A stretch of DNA of 64,000 nucleotides from positions 620,001 through 684,000 of the forward strand of contig NZ_CP017141.1 of assembly GCF_001721645.1 (NCBI RefSeq). The letters are read 5' to 3'. A program made the position numbers and the translations under genes. The notes under the pieces were generated by a model that searched no databases, was not told the DNA's origin, and saw only the letters and a list, made by a program, of their open reading frames with translations. Source of the stretch: Pedobacter steynii. Its GTDB lineage: Bacteria > Bacteroidota > Bacteroidia > Sphingobacteriales > Sphingobacteriaceae. Below, piece by piece: positions 54,252-63,999 of this stretch. The stretch's first letter is position 1. Each line of letters opens with the position of its first letter.

Positions 54252-55299
54252 GCTCGTAGGATAAGGAGTTTAAGATTTCAGCTATAGAAAATTTAGCCCC
54301 GCAAACAAATTCGTCGGCAGCACCATAATAAATTGTGAGTTCATCCCCTTTAACCACATGGCCATTGGTGAATACAACATGCCCGAAGAAACCACTCAGC
54401 TCGTAAGTAGTTGTGGGCATCATAATTGGTTTTTCTGATCTTGCAATCACGATGGAAGGGTCGAGCAGATCGAGTAAAAAGGCACCTAAACAATACTGAT
54501 GAGCTGAATTGGCACCATGGTAAATTTCCAGCCAGCCCTTTTCCGTTTTGATTGGTGCTGCCCCTCCACCTACCCTGGCACTATCCCAGCTATTTTTTCG
54601 GGTAGTGACGAGACATTTATGTTTCCCCCAGTGTATGCCGTCCGGAGATTCTGCAAGCCAGATGTAATTCCCGCCAATGTCCACGCTGCTTGGGCGGTGC
54701 AAGGCATAAAATTTCCCATTGATCTTTTCTTCAAAAATGGCGCAATCCTTATTGTGAGGAGGAATGATCATCCCTTCAGATTCAAAATTTTTCCAGTCTT
54801 TCGTTGTACGCAACCCCACACCTACCCCTTGTTCTGAAACGGCAGTATAAGTCAGGTAGTAAGTACCATTCAGCAGGCTTACCCTGCAGTCCTCTATTCC
54901 AAAAGCTTCCTGCATATTTTCTCCCTGCAGGAACGGATAGCCTTCAGGTTCATAAAAGCGGATCCCATCTTCACTGCAGAGCAGGCGCAAATGAGAAAGG
55001 GTAGTCAGATAATCTACGCCTTTGTACCTGATCACTCTTGGATCCTCCGCATTCAGCTCCGGATCATCAGTAGGGATTTCTATAATTTCAATTCCATCCT
55101 CCTTTAATACCGGAAAAGAAATGACCCCTTCCTGCTGAGCCGGTCTTTCTGCCACGCGGACCAGCAGCCAGGTCTTTCCTTCAAAAGTAAAGACACCTGG
55201 GTTTAAGAGACAGCTGATTTCCAGTCCGGCTCTGCTTGGCTTTAAATCGGCGGGCGACAATAATGGATTTTCTGTAAATCTTTGTGCCTGATCTTTCAT
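54244..55299 (-). CDS. GH130 family glycoside phosphorylase
   Basis: The 351-residue cytoplasmic enzyme (no signal) has the GH130 five-bladed propeller pattern: LNPGVFTFEGKTWLLVRVAER, LNAEDPRVIRYKGVDYLT, GIEDCRVSLLNGTYYLTYTA with the likely catalytic Asp, and GGGAAPIKTEKGWLEIYHGA. GH130 enzymes phosphorolyse beta-1,4- or beta-1,2-mannosides to mannose-1-phosphate. Being between SusD (5 bp gap) and the MFS gene (8-bp overlap), it points to a mannose-containing substrate for this locus. Confidence 0.92.
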   Translation of the reverse strand: MKDQAQRFTENPLLSPADLKPSRAGLEISCLLNPGVFTFEGKTWLLVRVAERPAQQEGVISFPVLKEDGIEIIEIPTDDPELNAEDPRVIRYKGVDYLTTLSHLRLLCSEDGIRFYEPEGYPFLQGENMQEAFGIEDCRVSLLNGTYYLTYTAVSEQGVGVGLRTTKDWKNFESEGMIIPPHNKDCAIFEEKINGKFYALHRPSSVDIGGNYIWLAESPDGIHWGKHKCLVTTRKNSWDSARVGGGAAPIKTEKGWLEIYHGANSAHQYCLGAFLLDLLDPSIVIARSEKPIMMPTTTYELSGFFGHVVFTNGHVVKGDELTIYYGAADEFVCGAKFSIAEILNSLSYEHD

Positions 55300-55304
55300 A
55301 ACTA

Positions 55305-56792
55305 TTAATAACCTGGGTTTTGTACGATTGCTTTTCCTGATTTATCCACTTCACCCTGTGGTACGGGATACAGGTAATTGTGGTCCTGGAAATTCTTGCC
55401 CAGGGCAGTCAACACTGTTTTTGCTGTTTTCCAGCGCTTAAGATCATTCAACCGTTGCCCTTCGAAGCCAAGTTCCACCCTTCGCTCCTGCATCAGCCAG
55501 CTTTTGATCTGCGCTTTATTGGTCACCGCCACTGAACGGTCCGGTAATGTACCGATCGGGGCAATGCCTCCTGCAGCTGTTGGCGAAGTTCTTGCGCGCC
55601 TTCGGATGTTGTTGATGATGGTTATTGCATTGACATAAGCGTTGTTTTCGTTATAGGCTTCAGCTTTCCAAAGCAACACATCCGCCATCCGGATCATGAT
55701 TTTATTACTTGGTCCATCATCATTGCCTTTATTTGCACCGTTAAGCGATCCCAATAGCTTATTTACATTTTTATCCGTCACATTAACTGTGTAAGCTAAT
55801 CTCGGATCATTGGTTTCGAAAGCATTCAGAAAATCAGCGCTGGGTGCAAAGAAGCCCCAGTCTAACAAAGCACTGATCCCATTTCCTTTACGGACAGTCT
55901 GTCCGGAGATGTGGTCATAGGCAAAGATGACTTCATTGTCGTTAAACTCTTTCGACACATTGAAATTGTCAAAGTAATTGGCATTCAAGGTATACATGCC
56001 CATTCCTTCCAGCTCCGTCACCAGTGCAATCACTTCCGTCCATTTCTGGTTATACAGGGCTACCTTCGCCTGCAATGCCACAACAGCTCCTTTTGATACC
56101 CGCCATTTCTCTGCCGTACTCGAAAATTTCGTAGCCGGAAGTGCCGCTTTAGCTTTACTCAGGTCATCATTGATTAATGCCCAGGCTTGTGATTGCGGAA
56201 CCGTTCTCGCCACTTCATAAGCCTCATTAAAGGTTTTTAGAGGTTTGGTGATGATCGGGACATCCCCGAAATTATTAACCAGGTCAAAATAATAATACGC
56301 CCTTAAAAAGTAGGCTTCTCCAAGCAACCGACTCCTCAGTGTTGCCTCCATCCCGATCTTCGCAATCAGCGCTTCGTCTGTCAGATAGCTGAGTGCCAGG
56401 TTGGCTTTGGAGATTCCCTGATAGTTAAAAGCCCAGACCCCATTAAAACCTCCGTTTTCTGAGGTGAACCTGAAACCGGCAATATCATCCATCCAGGGTT
56501 GATCCCCATCCGGGTTCCATTTCTTTAACACATCCCCTCCGGCGATATCCTGCAGGATGACATCCGGGCGAATCACTTTACCACCAGACCAATCCCAGTT
56601 TCCCATCAGGTTTAAGGTATAGGACAACATTCTATAGGAAGCATCAACCGAAGAGACCACTGTATTTAAGGTCGGGTCTGTGCTCACCTGTTCCGGGGTA
56701 ATTAACCCAATCGGATCTTTATACAGCTCTTTCTTACAACCCGCAGTAAACATTAAGCCTACGGCGAATAAGGATATATATAATTGTTTCAT
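55305..56792 (-). CDS. susD: SusD/RagB family glycan-binding lipoprotein
   Basis: The 495-residue protein has a lipobox at Cys19 (FTAGCKK) and the SusD layout: TPR-like helices (LLGEAYFLRAYYYFDLVNNFGDVP), the KIMIRMADVLLWKAEAYNE helix and the C-terminal RRVELGFEGQRLNDLKRW motif. It sits on the SusC pore as a lid that captures oligosaccharide. It is 11 bp behind susC and 5 bp before the GH130 gene. Confidence 0.95.
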   Translation of the reverse strand: MKQLYISLFAVGLMFTAGCKKELYKDPIGLITPEQVSTDPTLNTVVSSVDASYRMLSYTLNLMGNWDWSGGKVIRPDVILQDIAGGDVLKKWNPDGDQPWMDDIAGFRFTSENGGFNGVWAFNYQGISKANLALSYLTDEALIAKIGMEATLRSRLLGEAYFLRAYYYFDLVNNFGDVPIITKPLKTFNEAYEVARTVPQSQAWALINDDLSKAKAALPATKFSSTAEKWRVSKGAVVALQAKVALYNQKWTEVIALVTELEGMGMYTLNANYFDNFNVSKEFNDNEVIFAYDHISGQTVRKGNGISALLDWGFFAPSADFLNAFETNDPRLAYTVNVTDKNVNKLLGSLNGANKGNDDGPSNKIMIRMADVLLWKAEAYNENNAYVNAITIINNIRRRARTSPTAAGGIAPIGTLPDRSVAVTNKAQIKSWLMQERRVELGFEGQRLNDLKRWKTAKTVLTALGKNFQDHNYLYPVPQGEVDKSGKAIVQNPGY

Positions 56793-56803
56793 CTGAATAT
56801 CTT

Positions 56804-59800
56804 TTAAAATTTAACATTTACACCAAACAGGAATGCGCGTGATTGCGGGTAGGTCCCCATATCCACCTGATCGATAGATTCCGGATCCAGGCCACTGTAC
56901 TTCGTGCTTGTATACAGGTTCTGACCAGAAACATAAAGTCTGACATCCTTTACTCCCAGTTTTGTTTTCTTCATCAGATCACCGAAAGAATAACCGAGTT
57001 CCACATTTTTAATCCTGAAATAAGACGCGTCTTCAACAAACAGACTGGACACCCGGCTTACTCCCGTATCGGTGGTACTCACCCGCGGCATGGTATTCGA
57101 TGTTCCCGGGCCATTCCAGCTTTGAAGAACCGCTATTGAAGAGTTAAATGGCCTGCTGTCAAAATCGGTAATCTTCTTCGCATCATTGTATTTGTCTATC
57201 CCCTGAACTCCTTGCATGAATACCGAAAAGTCAAAACCTTTATAACCACCAGACAGGTTGATGCCATAGGAAAATTTAGGAATCGGGTTCCCAAGGAAAG
57301 TCCGGTCATTATCATTGATCTGGCCATTTCCATCCAGGTCAGCAAATTTGATATCTCCGGGTACCTGTGATGGATTACTTGTTCCGGACAGGTGTTGTGT
57401 TACCTCGGCCTGGGTTTGGTAAATTCCTTCCATTTTATAACCATAGAATGCATTTAGTGGTTGGCCGGGAACCGTTCTTGTGAATGGTCCGCTCAGCGTC
57501 GGCACATTCGGATGTAGCTGTATGACTTTGTTATTTAAGGTTGCCATATTTCCGCTTAGGGAATAGTTAAAATCACCGATGGCATTGCGATAACTGGCAG
57601 AAAATTCAAATCCTTTATTTCTTACTTTACCTGCATTTACATACGTCGGGCTCACTGAACCCACCATTTCAGGCAAACTCAGTTGCAAAAGGATATCAGA
57701 AGTAGTTTTCACAAAATAATCGGCCGAGAGGGCCAGTTTGTTACTGAACAGGTTAAAATCCAGTCCGATATTCTGTTGTGAAGTCGTTTCCCATTTCAGG
57801 TCGGGATTGCCATAACGGTTCAGTGAATATCCTTCCCCATCTTTAATCATGGTACTCAGGTAGGCATAATTAGGAATCTGCTGATTTCCCAGTTTTCCTG
57901 TACTTGCCCTTAGTTTTAAGTTTGAAATCCATTTGACCTCCTTCATGAAAGATTCTTCGGAGATCGCCCATCCGGCAGATACAGAAGGAAAATATCCCCA
58001 TTGTTTATTCTCTCCAAATCTGGAAGAAGCATCTCCCCTGAGATTTGCCGTTAACATATAGCGCGAATCATACACATAAGTTCCGGAAGCAAAAACAGAG
58101 AACAGCGCCCATTCACTCGCATTTCCACCATTCCAAAGGTCTCTGGCAGAAGAGCCAAAATCGATGTACTGAAAACTGTTAGTGGTATAATCATAACGTT
58201 TTCTGGAAGCAGAAAGCCCTGATGCTTTATTTTTAATATATTCTGTTCCTACCAATCCGTTGATGGCATGTTTATCAATCGTTTTGACATAATTCAGGGT
58301 ATTGTTCCAGGTCAGGTTCAGTTCCTCGCCTCTTTCCTCGTTCAATCCGTTTGGCCGGTTTTGTCTGCCTGCCCCCGGATCCACCTCATTGGGATCATTG
58401 TTGTCGTCATCTCCAAAGTTTTGCAGGAATGCCTTATTGTGCAGAAAATTCAGGTCGACACCCAGGTTTGTTCTTAACGTCAGGGATTTATCGCCCAGGA
58501 ATGCATATTCCGCATAGGCATTTCCAAAAGTTTTCACATTATTTCTTTTGTCGTTGGCAAAATAAGCGAGTGCGATCGGGTTGGAAGTTCTCTCAAAATT
58601 CTGGTCCCATCCGCCATTGCTGCTATTGAATTTATAAAAAGGCAGGTCCGTAAAAGGATTGTCGGTTTTATAAGTTGGGTCTGAAGGGTCCTTGAAAACC
58701 GACAATACCGGCGGTCTTAACAGGGCGTGGCGAATAATCCCTGGTGCGTCACCTTTTGAAGATAACCAGTCCTGTTTTGCCGTTGACATCTGGAGATTGG
58801 TTCCGATTTTAAAGCGGTCCGTCAGTTTTGCGTTAATATTTGCCCTGAAATTAAAGCGTTCATACTGATCGTGGTTATAGACCACAATTCCATTTTGTTT
58901 GTAATAAGCACCAGACAAAAGGTATTGAACCTGATCGCTGCCACCACTTGCCGTTAACTGTGCATTTTGGGACCTTCCCGTTTCAAAAAGTTCATTCAGC
59001 CAATCGGTATCTGCCAGATCCGTTCTTCCCTTCGCTGCGGTAAAAGGATTTGGATCCGGTTTCCCCCCATTTTTCCAGGCCTGTTCCTGTTTGCTCAGGT
59101 ATTGAGCCGTATTTAGGAGTGTGGGCAGATTGGTCACCTTCTGAATTCCGTTATAATAGCTCAGTTCCAGTGTAGAGCGGTTGGCTACCCCTTGTTTAGT
59201 GGTGATCTGAACCACCCCACCAGCCGCACGTGCACCATAGATCGCAGCAGAAGCGGCATCTTTCATGACTGATAAGCTTTTAATATCTGAAGGATTTAAA
59301 AAAGAAATGTCCAGCGTTGGTGTTCCATCTACAATAAATAAAGGGCTGTTGAATCCAATGGTATTCTCTCCGCGAATGCGGATATTGATCGGGTCACCTG
59401 GTGCGCCGGTACTTTGCGTTACCTGTACTCCAGACACCTGACCTTGCAGCATTTGTGCCACATCAGGAACCCTTCGTTTCTCTCCATCACCAACATTCAG
59501 GTTTCCCATCGCTCCGGAAATGGTATTTTTACGTAAGCTCGTATACCCCACTACGATGACCTCATTCAAATCTGAAACACTGGGTTTCATCGATAGGTTC
59601 AATAGTGCATTTCCGGTATAAGGAAGCGTTACCGGAAGATAACCAACATAATTAAACACGAGTGATTTCGGGCCGTCCGGAAGTAGCGTAATCACATATG
59701 CTCCATTTGCATCCGTAGCCGTTTTGTTTGGTGTATTCAGTTGCTGAACAACAACCCCCGGAAAGGGTTGCTGATTTTCATCAGTCACTTTTCCACTTAG

Positions 59801-59881
59801 TTTTACCTGGGCCAGAGCACTAAGCCCTGATAGCACGATTAACAGTGACAAACCCAGTGAGAAGAGTAGATTTCTTTTCAT
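56804..59881 (-). CDS. susC: SusC/RagA family TonB-linked outer-membrane transporter
   Basis: The 1025-residue protein has a signal peptide, a carboxypeptidase-like beta-sandwich (VKLSGKVTDENQQPFPGVVV to about residue 100), the SusC-specific DLNEVIVVGYTSLRKN plug start, plug motifs (IRIRGENTIG, IKSLSVMKDAASAAIYGARA, GGVVQITTKQG) and a 22-strand barrel ending FLFGVNVKF. It imports oligosaccharides across the outer membrane with SusD. It is the first gene of the locus; two direct repeats upstream mark the likely binding site of the adjacent hybrid regulator. Confidence 0.96.
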   Translation of the reverse strand: MKRNLLFSLGLSLLIVLSGLSALAQVKLSGKVTDENQQPFPGVVVQQLNTPNKTATDANGAYVITLLPDGPKSLVFNYVGYLPVTLPYTGNALLNLSMKPSVSDLNEVIVVGYTSLRKNTISGAMGNLNVGDGEKRRVPDVAQMLQGQVSGVQVTQSTGAPGDPINIRIRGENTIGFNSPLFIVDGTPTLDISFLNPSDIKSLSVMKDAASAAIYGARAAGGVVQITTKQGVANRSTLELSYYNGIQKVTNLPTLLNTAQYLSKQEQAWKNGGKPDPNPFTAAKGRTDLADTDWLNELFETGRSQNAQLTASGGSDQVQYLLSGAYYKQNGIVVYNHDQYERFNFRANINAKLTDRFKIGTNLQMSTAKQDWLSSKGDAPGIIRHALLRPPVLSVFKDPSDPTYKTDNPFTDLPFYKFNSSNGGWDQNFERTSNPIALAYFANDKRNNVKTFGNAYAEYAFLGDKSLTLRTNLGVDLNFLHNKAFLQNFGDDDNNDPNEVDPGAGRQNRPNGLNEERGEELNLTWNNTLNYVKTIDKHAINGLVGTEYIKNKASGLSASRKRYDYTTNSFQYIDFGSSARDLWNGGNASEWALFSVFASGTYVYDSRYMLTANLRGDASSRFGENKQWGYFPSVSAGWAISEESFMKEVKWISNLKLRASTGKLGNQQIPNYAYLSTMIKDGEGYSLNRYGNPDLKWETTSQQNIGLDFNLFSNKLALSADYFVKTTSDILLQLSLPEMVGSVSPTYVNAGKVRNKGFEFSASYRNAIGDFNYSLSGNMATLNNKVIQLHPNVPTLSGPFTRTVPGQPLNAFYGYKMEGIYQTQAEVTQHLSGTSNPSQVPGDIKFADLDGNGQINDNDRTFLGNPIPKFSYGINLSGGYKGFDFSVFMQGVQGIDKYNDAKKITDFDSRPFNSSIAVLQSWNGPGTSNTMPRVSTTDTGVSRVSSLFVEDASYFRIKNVELGYSFGDLMKKTKLGVKDVRLYVSGQNLYTSTKYSGLDPESIDQVDMGTYPQSRAFLFGVNVKF

Positions 59882-59883
59882 CT

Positions 59884-59910
59884 GTGATATATTTGGTTAT
59901 CACAAATTTA
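59884..59910 (-). promoter_or_regulatory. susC promoter -7 element and leader hairpin
   Basis: TAAATTTG (59903-59910, minus strand) matches the -7 consensus TAnnTTTG exactly, with no good -33 element, as expected of an activated promoter. The start codon is 21 bp away, and GTGATA-N8-TATCAC (59884-59903) forms a small inverted repeat over the leader, which may affect translation. Confidence 0.66.
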
Positions 59911-59935
59911 TAGGAGTAGCCACCTGAAGGAGTGT

Positions 59936-59968
59936 ACTATAGTTACATTTTAGTTCACTATAGTTACA
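59936..59968 (-). promoter_or_regulatory. Hybrid two-component regulator binding site: two direct repeats 21 bp apart
   Basis: ACTATAGTTACA occurs at 59936-59947 and 59957-59968, 21 bp from start to start (two helical turns), ending 25 bp upstream of the susC -7 element. AraC-type hybrid regulators of Bacteroidota bind such direct repeats before susC-like genes. The regulator at 61672 is the expected ligand. Confidence 0.78.
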
Positions 59969-59989
59969 AAGGGACGTATTCTTGCACTA

Positions 59990-61573
59990 TTAAAAATGTT
60001 TTTCCAGAAAAGCCTTCGCATTTCGAAACATCAAACGATCTACAATTTCGCCGGCGGTAAGATGGATATCCGGGTAATGCGGTAGTTCAAGCTCCAGTTC
60101 AGTTTTTAGTGACAGGGCAAAAGTTGCCGCCTCTGTTGAATTCCGAAAACAAGCTACTGCTGCAATCATCCCGTCGAAGTCAGAGCCGATACATAAATGA
60201 TCCCATGGTGCAGGCATCCCGTACCAGTCTGTAATTTCCCAGATCCGGATGATATGGTTAAGTACCAAGCGCACATGGTACCTGTAATCCGCAGACAGGT
60301 CCGTTTTCTTTTTTGAAGCAAAGATCTGCTGGAGTTCTGCATCGGCTTCATTCAGATCCCCTATGTCCTGAGGCTCGGGATGAACCAGGTTGAGCGTGGT
60401 ATTGCCGTTGTCGATTTGCCCCATATCAAACTGTTCGGATAAGGCCTGTATTTGTTGATCTGCATCCGGAGCAGTGAGCAATTCATATTCTTCATGGCTG
60501 TAAAAATCACTTTGCAAAGCTCCGGTTTTATCTTTACCACCAAGTATTCTCAGGTCCAGAGAGATGCCGATAAGGCCTTTACTACCCAGGATTTCAGTAA
60601 TGTCTTCATTATATAAATTTATGGAGAGCGGATAGAAGTCTGTTCCTTCCAGTTTACCCCTGTTTTTAAGCCAGGTCAATTTATAGCCATAGCTCTTCCT
60701 GACCGGGTTGATGACCATATTTCTATCTTTCCGAAATACCGTCCAGCTCTCTCCTGTCAAACCAATATGGCTGGCGATGATGGGCATATCCGGAAAATGT
60801 TTCTTTCTGAACAGATAGAAAATCCGCCGGGAAACAAGGCTCATGTGTTTGACGTCGATGAAGACCTTTTTAGCATAGGCATTTTCAATCATTCGCTTCC
60901 CAAATGCAGTGATCCCTATTCCCTTGGGCAGCAGCGGTCCTTTTGTAAGCAGTTTATTCCCGTAGGCATGGGTAATAAATTCATTTGGTGTTAAATGCGC
61001 CAGTGTGAAATATAAGACCCTAAAACCTTTACTTATAAAAGAATTGAAATTACCGACCACCTGTTCTATATCCTTCACCCTATTGTTAAGGTCGTAAAAG
61101 GTATGCGCTCCTTCGATGTTAAATAAGATATGCAGGGTATTGAAATCGGTAGCCTGATATTCGTTCCAGTTTTTGAGGAATTTAATCTTCTTTCCCGCTT
61201 CTATCTGATCTTCAGGTCTTGGAGCTGCACTGATGTTTGCAAATTCCTGTGCAAAAGTCTGCTGGTATGAGCTGGTTAAGGTGATCATCTCATTTAACCG
61301 GTCCCTGCTCAGGAATTTTTTATAGACCGTTGCAGCACCTATTTTTAGCAGAAATTGGTCAATCATTCCGATTTCCGGTGGATGCAGGGTCAGACAAACC
61401 AGGTTCATATCCCCCTGCTGCATTAGCATTTTTAGGGAACATTGAGATTCCAGAATGTCGCCAATCAGGTGATCCTTAGGATTTAGGTTGCTCCAGGCAG
61501 AAAATTGCCTTCCATCTTGTGGGAGGAATAGGGTTTTTAGTCCGGGGTGACAATGAAGATCAAAGAATGCCAT
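59990..61573 (-). CDS. M19 membrane-dipeptidase-like metallohydrolase
   Basis: The 527-residue cytoplasmic protein (no signal) keeps amidohydrolase motifs of M19: FFDLHCHPG at the start, LFNIEGAH, VFIDVKHMS, IIASHIGLTGE and LCIGSDFDGMI. Typical M19 enzymes are 320-400 residues; the extra length is in the region of residues 290-390. It lies between the hybrid regulator and susC on the same strand, unusual for a glycan locus, so it may process dipeptides, D-amino acid linkages or a sugar amide (inference). Confidence 0.8.
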   Translation of the reverse strand: MAFFDLHCHPGLKTLFLPQDGRQFSAWSNLNPKDHLIGDILESQCSLKMLMQQGDMNLVCLTLHPPEIGMIDQFLLKIGAATVYKKFLSRDRLNEMITLTSSYQQTFAQEFANISAAPRPEDQIEAGKKIKFLKNWNEYQATDFNTLHILFNIEGAHTFYDLNNRVKDIEQVVGNFNSFISKGFRVLYFTLAHLTPNEFITHAYGNKLLTKGPLLPKGIGITAFGKRMIENAYAKKVFIDVKHMSLVSRRIFYLFRKKHFPDMPIIASHIGLTGESWTVFRKDRNMVINPVRKSYGYKLTWLKNRGKLEGTDFYPLSINLYNEDITEILGSKGLIGISLDLRILGGKDKTGALQSDFYSHEEYELLTAPDADQQIQALSEQFDMGQIDNGNTTLNLVHPEPQDIGDLNEADAELQQIFASKKKTDLSADYRYHVRLVLNHIIRIWEITDWYGMPAPWDHLCIGSDFDGMIAAVACFRNSTEAATFALSLKTELELELPHYPDIHLTAGEIVDRLMFRNAKAFLEKHF

Positions 61574-61671
61574 ACCAATTGATTGAGATTTGAGGGGGCG
61601 TTTTCATAGTAAAGAAGTTGAGCGTTAGTACTTTCTAAATTACAAATACAAAGCACAAAAAGCAAAAATAC

Positions 61672-63999
61672 CTATAGAAGATGTGTATGCTCTTCGTATT
61701 GTTGCTGACGATATTCATTTGGTGCACAATGATAGATCTTTTTAAACTCCCTGAAAAAGTAAGATTTGTTATTAAATCCGGTTCGGTAAAATATTTCAGA
61801 TACCGTATACTGCGAAGCAATCAGCATATCCGCGGCATGTTTCAACCGGATTCTTTTGATAAACTCAGCGGGAGTCATTCCGGCGAGGGATTTCAGCCTT
61901 CTATACAATTGCATTTTGCTGATGGAAAGTGCATCTTCCAATGTTGCTGCATTCAGTTCAGGTTCATTCAGATTTGTCTCAATTACCTTCAGCAGCTCCT
62001 CCAGAAACTTCTTATCTGTATCGGCGATATCCACATCCATGAACTGATTAGTAATGTGCTGATCTTTAATCAGGTGTTCCATCCGGCGCTGGTCGTCCAG
62101 CAGTTTACGAATCCGTGCATGGAGGTAATTGATCTGGAACGGTTTCGGGATATAGGCATCCGCTCCCAGCTCATATCCTTCCGCTTTATGGTCTTCTGAT
62201 CCTCTGGCAGATAAAATAACAAAGGGGATTCTGGCCATGGCGGGTGTTTGTTTTACGGTCCGGCATAATTCCAGTCCGTTCATATCAGGCATCATCACAT
62301 CGCTGATGATCATACCTGGAATGGTTTTATGCAAGAAGGCCAATGCTTCCAGCCCCGTTCCCGCTTCATAGACCACGTAATGCTCTTTTAAGACATTCCT
62401 GATCAGGAAACGAAGTTCAGGTTCATCCTCGACCAATAAGATGCTTAACTTTTCTCCCTGCTGAAGGTCATCAATGAGGCTGCTTTTATTCCCCTCTTCA
62501 GCAGAAACCATATCCGGCTGTTCATGTACCTGCAGCAGGGATTCATACAGCGCAGAGGGTGCAGAGGTAATCACCTGGGTTTCTTCCGCAGCCCTGACTT
62601 CCGTCAGCGGTATGTTTATCCTGAAATCTATCCAGTCATTTTGTAGGCTCACCTGAATATCAGCGCCCATCAGGCTGATCAGTTCTTTTGTAAAGGCCAG
62701 ACCAATTCCCGTACTGAATTTTTCCGTTTGCTGTTCATTGCTGACATAAAACCTGTTAAAGATCTGTTCCAGGTGTTCTGTTTTCAGGCTACAGCCTGAA
62801 TTGGACACACTCAGTTCCAACATCCGTTCCTGAGGATGGTACCAGACTTTGAAAGCCACCGTTTCCCCGGTTCCGGAATGTTTAAAAGCATTCGACAACA
62901 GGTTGTACAATACCTTTTCAAATTTATCCTTATCTATGGAGCCTGCAATTCCTTCAGGGATAGTCCTAAGGTATTGCTGGTTATTTTTTTCACTCGCCGG
63001 AATAAACAGTTCGGAGAGGCTGTCCAGCATTTTACTGATGTCGACATAATCCTCCTGTTTTTTCAGGTACCCCGCTTCTGCCTTCCTGAATTCCAGCAAT
63101 TGCTGTACTAAATAGGTTAACCTTGCAGTATGCTGATGGACCATAGAAACGAAATAGTTATTTTCTTTCTTTCTGAGGTGTTCTACAGAGCCCATGATCA
63201 TCGTTAATGGCGTCTGAATTTCGTGTGCAATATTGGTAAAGAAATTCAGGCGTTTCTGATGCTCCTCTTCCTCTTTTTGTCGCAACAGATGCTCCATCTG
63301 CAACTGGTACTTCATCTGGAGTTTATTTTTGCGGTATACGTGAAAAGCATAACCAGATGCAATCAGCAGGAGCACATAGGCGAACAATGCATAATAAGTG
63401 AGCCAAAAGTATTGCTCCACATGCAGTCTGAATACGCTGATCCCTTCCGTCCACACGCCCTCTCCATTGCTCCATCTTACTTTTAGGATATAGTTGCCGG
63501 GAGGGACATTGTTATAAATGATATTTCCTATTGAGCCGGCATAATTCCAGTTCTGGTCCAATCCTTCCAGTTTATAGGCAAATTCGTTCTTGGCTTCATT
63601 TAAAAAGCTCATGGATTTCAGACTTACCTGGAAGAAATTATTTTTGCGCGCTAAAGTATATTCCGGAACTATAGATTGAACGGACTTCAGGACCTGCACC
63701 CTGTTTTCATCCAGGTTCTGCCCACCCATCTGTATATTGGAAACCAATACATTAGGCTGTAGCTTATTACCGGTAATGCGCTCCGGAACAAAATAATTAA
63801 ATCCGTAAATCCCTCCAAAATACAACCTGCCATCCGCAGACTTCCATACTGCACCATCGCTAAATTCATTGCTTTGAAGTCCATCGCCAGCTCTGAAATT
63901 AGCGATGGCACCATTTTCAGGATTCAACCTGGCCAGACCTTTATTGGTACTCAGCCAGATACTTCCTGAATTGGCCCCTTCGATGGCATGGATGGTATT
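61672..63999 (-). CDS. Hybrid two-component sensor/regulator (HTCS), N-terminal part outside the window
   Basis: The frame is open to the right edge, giving 775 visible residues. Order: the last propeller repeats of the periplasmic sensor (IWLSTNKGLARL, LYFGGIYGFNYF), a Y_Y_Y domain (FAYKLEGLDQNWNYA), one membrane helix near 199-221, HisKA with His259 (NIAHEIQTPL), HATPase (YNLLSNAFKHSG), a receiver with Asp567 (SDVMMPDMNG) and an AraC-type HTH (MQLYRRLKSLAGMTPAEFI, VSEIFYRTGFNNKSYF). The ATPase G1 box has Asn for Asp (SNSGCS). It senses a breakdown product of the glycan and activates the SusCD locus. Confidence 0.94.
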   Translation of the reverse strand, partial: NTIHAIEGANSGSIWLSTNKGLARLNPENGAIANFRAGDGLQSNEFSDGAVWKSADGRLYFGGIYGFNYFVPERITGNKLQPNVLVSNIQMGGQNLDENRVQVLKSVQSIVPEYTLARKNNFFQVSLKSMSFLNEAKNEFAYKLEGLDQNWNYAGSIGNIIYNNVPPGNYILKVRWSNGEGVWTEGISVFRLHVEQYFWLTYYALFAYVLLLIASGYAFHVYRKNKLQMKYQLQMEHLLRQKEEEEHQKRLNFFTNIAHEIQTPLTMIMGSVEHLRKKENNYFVSMVHQHTARLTYLVQQLLEFRKAEAGYLKKQEDYVDISKMLDSLSELFIPASEKNNQQYLRTIPEGIAGSIDKDKFEKVLYNLLSNAFKHSGTGETVAFKVWYHPQERMLELSVSNSGCSLKTEHLEQIFNRFYVSNEQQTEKFSTGIGLAFTKELISLMGADIQVSLQNDWIDFRINIPLTEVRAAEETQVITSAPSALYESLLQVHEQPDMVSAEEGNKSSLIDDLQQGEKLSILLVEDEPELRFLIRNVLKEHYVVYEAGTGLEALAFLHKTIPGMIISDVMMPDMNGLELCRTVKQTPAMARIPFVILSARGSEDHKAEGYELGADAYIPKPFQINYLHARIRKLLDDQRRMEHLIKDQHITNQFMDVDIADTDKKFLEELLKVIETNLNEPELNAATLEDALSISKMQLYRRLKSLAGMTPAEFIKRIRLKHAADMLIASQYTVSEIFYRTGFNNKSYFFREFKKIYHCAPNEYRQQQYEEHTHLL

